Shown here piece by piece: positions 56,741-64,000 of a DNA stretch of 64,000 nt. The stretch is from contig JACRBM010000067.1 of the NCBI GenBank assembly GCA_016219275.1, forward strand, positions 62,001 through 126,000, given 5' to 3'. A program made the translations under genes and the position numbers. This DNA is from Chloroflexota bacterium (GTDB taxonomy: Bacteria > Chloroflexota > Anaerolineae > UBA4142). Numbering within the stretch: position 1 is the first letter of the stretch; each line of letters begins with the position of its first letter. Under the pieces are notes generated by a model. It saw only the letters and a list, made by a program, of their open reading frames with translations. It searched no databases and was not told where the DNA came from.

Positions 56741-59700
56741 TCACATTTGAGTTGATGCATGCTCAACATACTTTGCGCGCAGCGTGTCATCGCGAATCAA
56801 CGCGGCGATTTCATCGCGCAGCGCGCGCGCGGCTTGACGCTGGGCATTCGCTTCCTCTACGCGTTTCAACGCGTCGAGCGCGTGCGCCGCGCCGAGATGC
56901 GCGCGCAACCGTGCGGGACGCATTTGCATCGCGCGCGCGAGTTCTGTGGCTTGCGTGAATTGCTCGAGCGCGTATGGTATGTCGCCGCGCGCGACGCTCA
57001 CGCGCGCATCGGCAAGCGTGATCTCTGGGTACAGGTGTTGCATCGCGCGCGCCGAGGCGTACTCGCGCGCATCCGCGATCAATTGCGCGGCATCGGCGAA
57101 TTGTTCGCGCGCGAGCGCGACGTAGGCGCTGCCCAGCAACAGATTCGCCTTGACCATTAAACCCATCGTCGTCGGATAGTTCAATCCTTTTTGAAACATT
57201 TCGGTCGCGCGATCGAGATTCCCAACAGTGAGCGCGCAGAATCCCATGTCCGTCCACGCCGTCGCGCACATGCTCGCAATCATGGGATTGCTCGCCATTT
57301 GCAAAACCTGGGAATGCAATTCAATCGCCTTGTCCGCAAAAACCGGGCTGATGTCGAGCCAGGTTGAGCCGAGTGCGCCGAGTCCCAAAAGATCCATGCC
57401 GGGAAATGCGATCTTGCCGGCATTGGTGGATTGTTCGAAATGATGGATCGCGTTTTCATATTCGCCGCGCAAGCGCGCAATCGTGCCAAGCATATAATTG
57501 CCGTCCGCCAATGCCATCGCCGCGCCGATGCGTTGACCAATGGCAACTCCCCGTTGACCGTACTCGCGCGCCTGGTCCAGTTCGCCATTGCGAATGTGAA
57601 CAAAGGCGTACACGCCGGCGAGCAGTTCGGCTTGATGTTGCCGGTCGCCGATCTCTTCGCAGATTTGCATCGCCTCTTGCGCTTTTTGCCACGCGTCGTC
57701 GAAGTTGGTAATGAACATCAGCGTGTTCGCCGTGTGGGTCATGCCGAACGCCATTTGTTCTTTCACATTCAGTTCGCGTCCCACTGCGACGGATTCGCCG
57801 AGATATTTGATCGCGTTGTCGAAATCGCCGGTGCCGGTGCAGATGCCGCAACGCACGGTGAAAAGTTCCGACAGTCCCGCGCGGTCGTTTGCCGCGCGCG
57901 CGATTTTCTCCGATTCACGCAGATTGGTTTCGACGTTAGCGAAATCGCCGATGAGCAACTGGGTCATCGCGAGTTTGTTCAGCGCGGAAACTTGCATCGG
58001 CGCGTCATGGTGCGCTTCGGCAAACGCGAGCATGGCTTGATGATTCTGGAGCGTGCGCGGCACATCGCCGATGAGCAAAAGGGCGTTGCCCAGTCCTTCG
58101 TAGGCGCGCCGCGCGTGCGGGACATCATTTTGGGTATGCGCGATTTCGACCGCGCGCGAAAAGTAGCCGATCGCTTCCGGCGTCGAGTACTCTCGCGCGG
58201 CGCGGCTTCCCGCCTCGATCAAGTACGGCAACGCGCGCGCCGGTTCTTGCGCCTCGCTGAAATGCCGCGCGAGATCGTAAACGCGTTCCTTGTCTAATCG
58301 CTCTAAACAATCGCCGACGCGATGATGCAACGCGCGGCGTTTGCTCAAAAGCATCGAGGCGTACGCGGTTTCTTGCGTGAGCGCGTGTTTGAACAGATAG
58401 ACGAAATCCGGCGCGCGCGATTTTTCGCGGACGAGTTCACGGCGTTGCAGGTTTGCCAGTGCGCCGTCGAGGGATTGCGGCGCGTCGGCGACGTTGGACA
58501 GAATCGCGAACGGAAACTCGCGTCCGATGACCGCCGCAGTTTGCGCCGTCTGCTTCGACGTCTCGTCGAGCCGGTCGAGCCGCGCGCCGATGACGCCGGC
58601 AAGCGTGTCGGGGATCGCGATGTTTTCGATTTCGCGCGTCGCGCGCCAATGTCCGTTATCGCGCACGACGAGTTTCGCGTCGAGCAGCGAGCGAATCACT
58701 TCTTCGACGAAGAACGGATTGCCTTCGGCTTTTTTCAGAATCAGCGCGCGCACCTTTTCCGGCAAGTCCTCGATATGCAAGAGACTCGCGACGAGCGCGC
58801 GTGAATCGTTCTCGTCGAGCGGTTCGAGCGTGATCGGCGTGTACCGATGCGCGTAATCGCGCGACGCGAGTTCGTGGAAACGCCACGAGGGTTCTTGCCG
58901 TTGCGGACGAAACGCGGCGATGAGTAAAAGTGGAACGCGTTCGGTGAGCGGCAAAATCTGTTCGATCAAATCGAGCGAGGTCGCGTCCGCCCAGTGCAAA
59001 TCTTCGAACAGGAGGACGAGCGGAGTCGCGCGCGCGGTTTGTTCGACCCAGGTTCCAATCGCTTGGAAAATCGCGGCGCGTAGTTGCGGCGGTTCGAGGT
59101 AACGCACGCGCTCGCCGTCCTCGTCACTCGGCTGGATACGCAGCATCGTTGCGAGGAACGGCGCGCCGTCGCCCGCGCGCGTTTTGATTTTCGTGTACGC
59201 GTCCGCGATATTCTCGTCGCCGTGGAGGTCGAACGCCTTGTGGAACAGATCAATGAACGGCGCGTACGGCGTGTTTGTTTCAAACGACAACGAGCGACCC
59301 TCGAGCCATTGGAGGTTGGAGGTTGGATTCCCTCCAACTTCTAATTTCCAATTTCTAACTTCCAATTTCCGCACTTCCGCCATCAACCGCGATTTGCCGA
59401 GACCGGCTTCGCCCATGATCGCGACGATGTGTCCGTGCCCGGCTCGTACTTCTGCGAGGCGCGTGTGCAAGAGTTGCATCTCGCGGTCGCGTCCGATGAG
59501 CGGCGCGTCGAGTCCGGCGATGCCGCGTGCGGATTCGGCGACGGCTTTGCGCGCGCGGACGCGAAACGCGGCGACCGGTTCGCTCTTGCCTTTCACCTGA
59601 ATCGCGCCCGGCGATTCGAGGTCGAACGCGTGCTTAACCGCGCGCGCGGTATTCGGCGCGAGCAAAATCGTCCCAGGGTCTGCCGCGCTCTGCATGCGCG

Positions 59701-60355
59701 CCGCAAGATTCACCGTGTCGCCGACCGCGAGGTACTCGACGTGCATGTCGCTGCCGATGTTGCCGACGACGACGAGTCCGGTATTCAAGCCGACGCGCAT
59801 TTGAAATCGCTCGACGCGTTTGCGCGAGGCGACGCGCAGTTCGGTTTCGTATTCGGTGATCCGTTGCAAAATGTCTACCGCCGCGTTGACCGCGCGTTCG
59901 GGATCGTCCTCGTGCGTGATTGGCGCGCCGAAAAACGCGAGCACGCCGTCGCCGAGCAGTTGCGCGATCGTGCCCTCGTAGCGGTACACCGCCGCGCTCA
60001 CGCGTTGATGCGCGCCGGTGACGATCTCACCCCAGTCTTCGGGATCGAGTTGTTCCGCGAGCGCGGTCGAGCCGACGATGTCGGTAAAGAGAACCGTGAC
60101 CAGTTTGCGTTCGCCAGCCATGGGCGCGCTCGGCGCGCGATCTTTTTCGGGGAGAGTTTTCGGCGCGGATTGTGGGAGATCGGTCAAACGACCGGGAGGG
60201 GTGTTGACAAGGTTGAATCCACACGCGCGACAGAATTTCGCATCCCACGCGACCGGTTTACCGCAATTTGGGCAGGTGCGTTCAAGCACGTTGCCGCAGT
60301 TCTCGCAGAATTTCGATTCGGCTGGGTTGTCATGCGCGCAATTAGGACATTTCAT
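56741..60355 (-). CDS. full-length zinc-ribbon, class III cyclase, AAA ATPase and TPR protein
   Basis: The 1204-residue protein has two zinc ribbons (1-47), a cyclase domain (about 77-250) with FTDIVGST, GDGVLAFFG and GDTVNLAARM, an AAA_16 ATPase (about 265-600) with GEAGLGKSRL, and LLFEDLHWADATSLD. The linker FVYLFKHALTQETAYASMLLSKRRALHHRVGDCLERL follows, then TPR repeats to the end. It is the intact model for the split genes next to it. After the P-loop, residues around LEVRNWKLEVGGNPTSNLQ come from a low-complexity repeat absent from the short paralogue. It probably makes cAMP under control of ATPase and TPR inputs; ligands unknown. Confidence 0.9.
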   Translation of the reverse strand: MKCPNCAHDNPAESKFCENCGNVLERTCPNCGKPVAWDAKFCRACGFNLVNTPPGRLTDLPQSAPKTLPEKDRAPSAPMAGERKLVTVLFTDIVGSTALAEQLDPEDWGEIVTGAHQRVSAAVYRYEGTIAQLLGDGVLAFFGAPITHEDDPERAVNAAVDILQRITEYETELRVASRKRVERFQMRVGLNTGLVVVGNIGSDMHVEYLAVGDTVNLAARMQSAADPGTILLAPNTARAVKHAFDLESPGAIQVKGKSEPVAAFRVRARKAVAESARGIAGLDAPLIGRDREMQLLHTRLAEVRAGHGHIVAIMGEAGLGKSRLMAEVRKLEVRNWKLEVGGNPTSNLQWLEGRSLSFETNTPYAPFIDLFHKAFDLHGDENIADAYTKIKTRAGDGAPFLATMLRIQPSDEDGERVRYLEPPQLRAAIFQAIGTWVEQTARATPLVLLFEDLHWADATSLDLIEQILPLTERVPLLLIAAFRPQRQEPSWRFHELASRDYAHRYTPITLEPLDENDSRALVASLLHIEDLPEKVRALILKKAEGNPFFVEEVIRSLLDAKLVVRDNGHWRATREIENIAIPDTLAGVIGARLDRLDETSKQTAQTAAVIGREFPFAILSNVADAPQSLDGALANLQRRELVREKSRAPDFVYLFKHALTQETAYASMLLSKRRALHHRVGDCLERLDKERVYDLARHFSEAQEPARALPYLIEAGSRAAREYSTPEAIGYFSRAVEIAHTQNDVPHARRAYEGLGNALLLIGDVPRTLQNHQAMLAFAEAHHDAPMQVSALNKLAMTQLLIGDFANVETNLRESEKIARAANDRAGLSELFTVRCGICTGTGDFDNAIKYLGESVAVGRELNVKEQMAFGMTHTANTLMFITNFDDAWQKAQEAMQICEEIGDRQHQAELLAGVYAFVHIRNGELDQAREYGQRGVAIGQRIGAAMALADGNYMLGTIARLRGEYENAIHHFEQSTNAGKIAFPGMDLLGLGALGSTWLDISPVFADKAIELHSQVLQMASNPMIASMCATAWTDMGFCALTVGNLDRATEMFQKGLNYPTTMGLMVKANLLLGSAYVALAREQFADAAQLIADAREYASARAMQHLYPEITLADARVSVARGDIPYALEQFTQATELARAMQMRPARLRAHLGAAHALDALKRVEEANAQRQAARALRDEIAALIRDDTLRAKYVEHASTQM
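59313..59378 (-). repeat. low-complexity repeat embedded in the full-length cyclase gene
   Basis: On the minus strand GGAAATTGGAAGTTAGAAATTGG-like tandem words code for LEVRNWKLEVGGNPTSNLQ, in frame, between the P-loop helix and WLEGRSL. The short paralogue has AAHVDADKPIC at this place. The peptide NPTSNLQ also occurs in the AroA insert. Confidence 0.8.
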
Positions 60356-60761
60356 AATTCACTCCTTGCCGACTGGCAATCATCCGAGTTGTTACTCGCG
60401 AGTGTAGCGAAAGCCGGAGCGATTATCCAGACCGAAAGGTGCTCATTTCGCGCTCAATTCGGGGAAAGGCGGGGTAGAAATACAAAATTCGAGAGCAAAC
60501 GTCACTCCCGCCGGGTTGGAACGCGGCAGTCATCACCGCGTCGAATGTGCGTGAATTATACGCTCGCGCGTGGATTTTCGCAATGGGGTATGCCGAAAGG
60601 GTGTCCGTCAAAATTTTGGAACACTCAACCTTGCGAAGGTTTGACGACAAATCAAATATGATTGCCGTTCAACCGTCGCAAGGTTTTTTCACCACCCAAA
60701 AACTTGACACACACCGTCGCCGAAATGAAAACGGACAACGTTTCCGCTGTCCGTCTTGATT
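60356..60761. other. intergenic region with repeat copy, no gene seen
   Basis: The 406-base gap separates the full-length cyclase from the GTPase operon. It includes the inverted copy of the 1.1-kb repeat (60609-60714). No frame with a ribosome binding site or recognisable protein was found. A promoter for the cyclase could lie in 60356-60480, but I could not place one with confidence. Confidence 0.6.
60609..60714. repeat. dispersed palindromic repeat, copy B
   Basis: This is the reverse complement of 1067-1174, with AACCTTGCGAAGGTTTGACGAC and GAACGGCAATCAT-type segments in inverted order. One arm of the internal palindrome carries a change (CCGTCGCAAGG in place of CCTTCGCAAGG). Confidence 0.85.
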
Positions 60762-61685
60762 TTACTCGGCGCCGTTGCCGGGTTTTTTCGGGTTGTGATT
60801 CCATGCGACGCGCGCCAATCCTTCAAAGAACTCTGGGACGCCTTGCCCGGTCGAGCAGGAGGATTCGTAGCACGGCATCTTCCAGGAGCCGGCAATCGCG
60901 TTCACTTCTTCGCTGCCGATCTGGCGCGGGAGATCGGTTTTGTTCGCGAGCAAGACTGCCGGGGTATTGCCGAGAAACTCGCGCGATTCGCGCCACCAGC
61001 GCATCAAGTTGTAAAACGATACGCGATTGCTCACGTCGAAGATCAAGCCCACGGCGCGCGCACCGCGATAAAACGCTTGGCGCGTCAGCGCGAATCGTTC
61101 CTGTCCGCCCAGATCCCACACCACGAGCCGGACAGGCGCGTTGTCGAGCCGAATGTCGTACGTGTGAAAATCCACGCCGATGGTCATCGCGCGTTTCGGG
61201 TCGAACATGCCGGTGCAGTAGCGTTGAATCAAACTCGTCTTGCCGACATTCGCGTCGCCGCCGAGCACGACCTTGAGCACGGTTGGTTTCAGCGGCGGTA
61301 CGTTGACTTGGCGCGGAAACGCGTTGCCGATCAACTGCGCCAGTTCATCTACGAGAAATGGCTTGTCGAGATAGTGCCCGACGAAACCTAGTTCCGGCAA
61401 GCGCACGTCGGGCGAGCCGAACGCGGTCATCAAAATGGTGACGCAATCGGCGCATGCGTTTTTCGCTTCGCGCATGAGTGTCAGTCCATCTATGTCCGGC
61501 ATGATCCAATCGGCAATGACGAGATCGAACGGCGAGTTCTGGATCGCCTGTCGCGCGGCTTGCCCCGTCGTGAATGCGCGAACGTCAAACATGTCGCGCC
61601 GGTTCAACTCGTTCACGATGAGGTCCACGATTCGTTTATCGTCGTCCACGATGAGGACGCGGCGTTTGTTGATCGCAGTGTTCAT
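60762..61685 (-). CDS. receiver domain fused to a Ras/Rab-like small GTPase
   Basis: The 307-residue protein has a receiver domain (about 8-120) with the acceptor Asp in LVIADWIMPDIDG (Asp59), MTAFGS and DKPF. A small GTPase follows (about 130-300). All five G motifs are visible: GGDANVGKTS (142-151), Thr in AMTIGVDFHTYD, DLGGQE (191-196), NKTD (248-251) and SCSTG. ATG 61685 is used; ATG 61706 would add seven residues, and neither has a strong ribosome binding site. The gene lies last in an operon with two Roadblock/LC7 proteins, the usual GTPase partners. Confidence 0.88.
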   Translation of the reverse strand: MNTAINKRRVLIVDDDKRIVDLIVNELNRRDMFDVRAFTTGQAARQAIQNSPFDLVIADWIMPDIDGLTLMREAKNACADCVTILMTAFGSPDVRLPELGFVGHYLDKPFLVDELAQLIGNAFPRQVNVPPLKPTVLKVVLGGDANVGKTSLIQRYCTGMFDPKRAMTIGVDFHTYDIRLDNAPVRLVVWDLGGQERFALTRQAFYRGARAVGLIFDVSNRVSFYNLMRWWRESREFLGNTPAVLLANKTDLPRQIGSEEVNAIAGSWKMPCYESSCSTGQGVPEFFEGLARVAWNHNPKKPGNGAE

Positions 61686-61743
61686 TGGGTTGAGTGTGTG
61701 TCTCATGCTTCACGCTTGCCTGTGGCAAAGAAGGAGAATGCGT

Positions 61744-62016
61744 TTAGAATATCGCATCCAGGTAATCGCGCTCGCGCGCCAAACGCCGACGCCAGCCGTT
61801 GATTTCGGGCACGATAAACGGCAAGAGGCGCATGCAATAGTACGGCGGCAGAATAGGCAAGCCAACCATATCGCCGAACGTAATCATAATAAAAAGATGT
61901 TCCAGCGCGCCACGCGAGCGGCGATGCGAGCGTTCGATTTCGTGCAGCGCCATGCCGTACATCACTTCGCCCAGCACGCGCCGGACATGTTCAAGTCGAG
62001 TACGCCAACCGGTCAT
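61744..62016 (-). CDS. hypothetical small protein of the GTPase/Roadblock operon
   Basis: The 90-residue protein is not recognised. It has a basic, helical N-terminal half (GWRTRLEHVRRVLGEV, HEIERSHRRSRGALEHL) and a hydrophobic stretch in the middle (LFIMITFGDMVGLPILPPYYCMRLLPFIV) that could be membrane-associated. AAAGGAAC lies upstream of ATG 62016. It starts 14 bases after the Roadblock gene and ends 58 bases before the GTPase, so it probably works with them, perhaps at the membrane. Confidence 0.7.
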   Translation of the reverse strand: MTGWRTRLEHVRRVLGEVMYGMALHEIERSHRRSRGALEHLFIMITFGDMVGLPILPPYYCMRLLPFIVPEINGWRRRLARERDYLDAIF

Positions 62017-62030
62017 CGGTTGTGTTCCTT

Positions 62031-63284
62031 TCAATACAGCGACATATCGGGACGACCCACGAACGTATCCGCCCGGATGGGGGTTGCGTACCAGCGAATC
62101 GTCTCGCCCAAACTTGCTCGGGTTTGCCAGCGCAAACTTTTCGGCGTAACCTGTATACCGCTTCTCAGGCGACGCGCTTGGTCAATCACGCGGTCGCGAT
62201 GAATCTGGACCAGCTTCTGTTCGGCGTAGGCGATGAGCAGGTCGAGGTTTTTGGTAACCGTTTTGTACCAGCCCCAATCCTCCGTGCAGAGTTGGGTGAT
62301 GAGGGAGGAATCAATTTTGTCTTTTTCAGGCGTCCGACTCAGGTCGTGTTCGATGAACAACGCCGCCAAATCGCCCAGGTCGCCCATCGTTGCCTCGACA
62401 TTTTGAAGGCGGATCAAGGTCAGCATCGTTTCAGAGATGGTGGATCCCTTTTGCGCCAAGAGCGGTTTCATGTCGAGACGATGGTACATCTCAAAGACAT
62501 CGAGAAAGATATTGATGCTCAACGCGCGGAGTGGATTGCCAAAGTGAAGACGCTCGCTCCCGTGCATGCTGTTAAAGCGTTGATTAGGTTGATAACCCAT
62601 TTGCTCAAAAAATGTTCCGAGTTGATTCGCTTGACTGGAGGCGCACAGAAAATCCATGTTCCGCTTTTGCGGTTGGGTGAGCATCCGCCGCGTCTCGGCG
62701 CACCGAATCCAGGGCGCGACCGGATCCATCGCGATGAGAGTGATTTGATTGGTCCGGCTCGCTTCGGCGAGACGTTGCGCTTCCGCCAAAAGCTCGCCAA
62801 GCAAGGGGTTGGGCGCGATCCCGTCGGGCTGTTCGGTCACGGGCGCGAGCATGACCGGTGCCGGAGTCGCCGGCGCAACGGGCGTTGGTTGGACAGGCGA
62901 AGGCGCAACGGGCGGAGGCGTCGCGGCGATGCGCGCAGGTTCTAGCTCAACCGTGATTTTTTTGATCGCGTTCGTGGTGGACAAATTTAACAGAGGGATG
63001 TTGATATTTCGCGCGCAGAGGATGACCAGGATACCGTGGGGCAGGTTCTTGAGAATCAAACGACCTTGCCCGTACATCAGGTCCGCTTCGGTGATGCGCT
63101 GACCGAACGAATCCAGTGCCTGGAAAGTTTGGCTGGCGAGGCGCGCCATCATGTCTGCATGTGACGCGTCGAATTGCGCCGGCAATGCCTGGGCAGACAC
63201 GGTACCATCGCCCAGGCAGATCAATGAACCCGTTACGCCTAGCACATGGTTGATTTCTTTGAGCGTTGTTTCTAGCGGTTCCAC
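62031..63284 (-). CDS. Roadblock/LC7-domain protein with long C-terminal extension
   Basis: The 417-residue protein has an N-terminal Roadblock/LC7-like domain (about 1-110; TLKEINHVLGVTGSLICLGDG, LILKNLPHGILVILCARNINIPLL). A Pro/Ala/Val-rich linker follows (about 120-160), then an unrecognised helical domain of about 250 residues. GTG 63284 is preferred because GGAG lies 6 bases before it; TTG 63296 is the alternative. Roadblock proteins bind and regulate small GTPases. The partner here would be the receiver-GTPase encoded downstream. Confidence 0.75.
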   Translation of the reverse strand: MEPLETTLKEINHVLGVTGSLICLGDGTVSAQALPAQFDASHADMMARLASQTFQALDSFGQRITEADLMYGQGRLILKNLPHGILVILCARNINIPLLNLSTTNAIKKITVELEPARIAATPPPVAPSPVQPTPVAPATPAPVMLAPVTEQPDGIAPNPLLGELLAEAQRLAEASRTNQITLIAMDPVAPWIRCAETRRMLTQPQKRNMDFLCASSQANQLGTFFEQMGYQPNQRFNSMHGSERLHFGNPLRALSINIFLDVFEMYHRLDMKPLLAQKGSTISETMLTLIRLQNVEATMGDLGDLAALFIEHDLSRTPEKDKIDSSLITQLCTEDWGWYKTVTKNLDLLIAYAEQKLVQIHRDRVIDQARRLRSGIQVTPKSLRWQTRASLGETIRWYATPIRADTFVGRPDMSLY

Positions 63285-63307
63285 GGTGAACTCCAACCCC
63301 AGTCTCT

Positions 63308-63973
63308 TTATTTGCGAAGGGTTTCTTTGGCGGCGGTGGTGACAATGGCAGGGGAGGTACGTTCGCCGGACAAGACCAGCCCCACAAAGCGATCGGGCAA
63401 TTGGAGGACGAGGAGCCGTTTGTCTTTCAAGGTCACCACACCGTGTGAAAGCAAACCCATTTGCAACGTCTCGCCCATTTGCTCCGCGGCGGAGCCAACA
63501 AACACCGCGACCGCGGCTTCTTGCTCGCCGTCACTGCCGGGGATGTCCGCGCCCAGGACGATGCCGTCCGAAGCGGAGATCACTGCGCCGGTTACCCCTT
63601 CAATCGCGCGTAATTGTTTGAGTGTAGCTTGGGTCTTGTTTTTTTCTGCTTCGGCTTTGGAGGCGGTTTTTTCGGGCACCCGCATCATTCCCTGCAACAG
63701 CAGTTCGTTCCAATTGAGAGAAATAGTTTTCCCAGGAGAGGGGGCATCGCGGTCGAGCATGAACGCGCCGTTATCCCACGCGAGCATTTCAAAGACCGCT
63801 TCGATGCCGATTTTGTCGTCCAGTACGGCGTGGACGACTTGACCATCGGAAAAATAGACCTCACCATTCCGTCCATCGTAGGTCAACTGTAGGCGTGCAG
63901 AACGCATCTCCTGACAGTTGACTTGGATCAGATTGGCGAGGCTCATTTCGACAAGACTGCCCTGCAATGGCAT
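63308..63973 (-). CDS. DUF4388 (PATAN) and Roadblock/LC7 protein
   Basis: The 221-residue protein begins with a DUF4388/PATAN-like domain (about 1-105; MPLQGSLVEMSLANLIQVNCQE, GEVYFSDGQVVHAVLDDKIG, AWDNGAFMLDRDA). It ends with a Roadblock domain (about 115-215; LKQLRAIEGVTGAVISASDGIVLG, GVVTLKDKRLLVLQLPDRFVGLVLS). DUF4388 is common in bacterial GTPase-linked and two-component systems. AAGGAT lies before ATG 63973, so the gene is complete and is the first in the GTPase operon as far as the window shows. Confidence 0.85.
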   Translation of the reverse strand: MPLQGSLVEMSLANLIQVNCQEMRSARLQLTYDGRNGEVYFSDGQVVHAVLDDKIGIEAVFEMLAWDNGAFMLDRDAPSPGKTISLNWNELLLQGMMRVPEKTASKAEAEKNKTQATLKQLRAIEGVTGAVISASDGIVLGADIPGSDGEQEAAVAVFVGSAAEQMGETLQMGLLSHGVVTLKDKRLLVLQLPDRFVGLVLSGERTSPAIVTTAAKETLRK

Positions 63974-64000
63974 AGCACTATCCTTGTGCGATTTACGACG

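Overview
The window looks like chromosomal DNA of an uncultured Chloroflexota bacterium, probably Anaerolineae-like. The evidence is indirect: GC-rich sequence, lipoproteins whose lipobox is followed by Thr/Pro/Ala-rich linkers, cyclase-ATPase-TPR proteins, and many short palindromic repeats between and even inside genes. No rRNA or tRNA gene, CRISPR array or transposase was seen.

Layout. 1-833 is the start of an RND/MacA-type efflux adaptor that runs off the left edge. 1189-4305 is a NitT/TauT-type ABC importer preceded by a small leader-peptide attenuator. 4302-14103 is an almost complete chorismate, phenylalanine and tyrosine operon: aroH, pheA, two DAHP synthases, tyrA, aroA, aroE, aroC and an aroK-aroB fusion. 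It is preceded by a second attenuator whose 34-residue leader peptide holds ten Phe/Tyr codons. aroQ, the missing dehydroquinase, lies convergently at 14142-14615. The two attenuators share promoter layout, switching arms and an identical terminator stem-loop, which links the importer to aromatic metabolism.

14634-25753 (minus strand) is a catabolic unit of unknown substrate: CoA-acylating aldehyde dehydrogenase, citryl-CoA-lyase-like enzyme, zinc alcohol dehydrogenase, cupin, a full Liv-type ABC importer, a ThDP enzyme and an IclR regulator. 25937-39407 holds mixed housekeeping and signalling genes: MFS transporter, HD hydrolase, acylphosphatase, FecR-like protein, RadC, CpaF ATPase, cupredoxin, a GAF-GGDEF protein, a CoA-binding protein, and a cNMP-binding histidine kinase beside a receiver-thioredoxin-reductase-like fusion. 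39606-42091 is a less GC-rich restriction-modification pair, followed by a NirK-like copper nitrite reductase.

43414-60355 is dominated by a family of cyclase/ATPase/TPR proteins. One full-length gene (zinc ribbon, class III cyclase, AAA ATPase, TPR) lies beside a version that stops after the ATPase. Six tandem stand-alone TPR genes follow, each starting where the short protein ends. A DUF433/DUF5615-like module, an SRPBCC gene and a 20-codon gene fossil interrupt the array. 60762-63973 is an operon for a receiver-small-GTPase fusion with two Roadblock/LC7 proteins, which resembles a bacterial Ras-like switch with its partners.

The most unusual items are the paired aromatic attenuators, the split cyclase/TPR array, the receiver-GTPase/Roadblock operon, and repeat-derived peptides inside AroA, AroC and the full-length cyclase.
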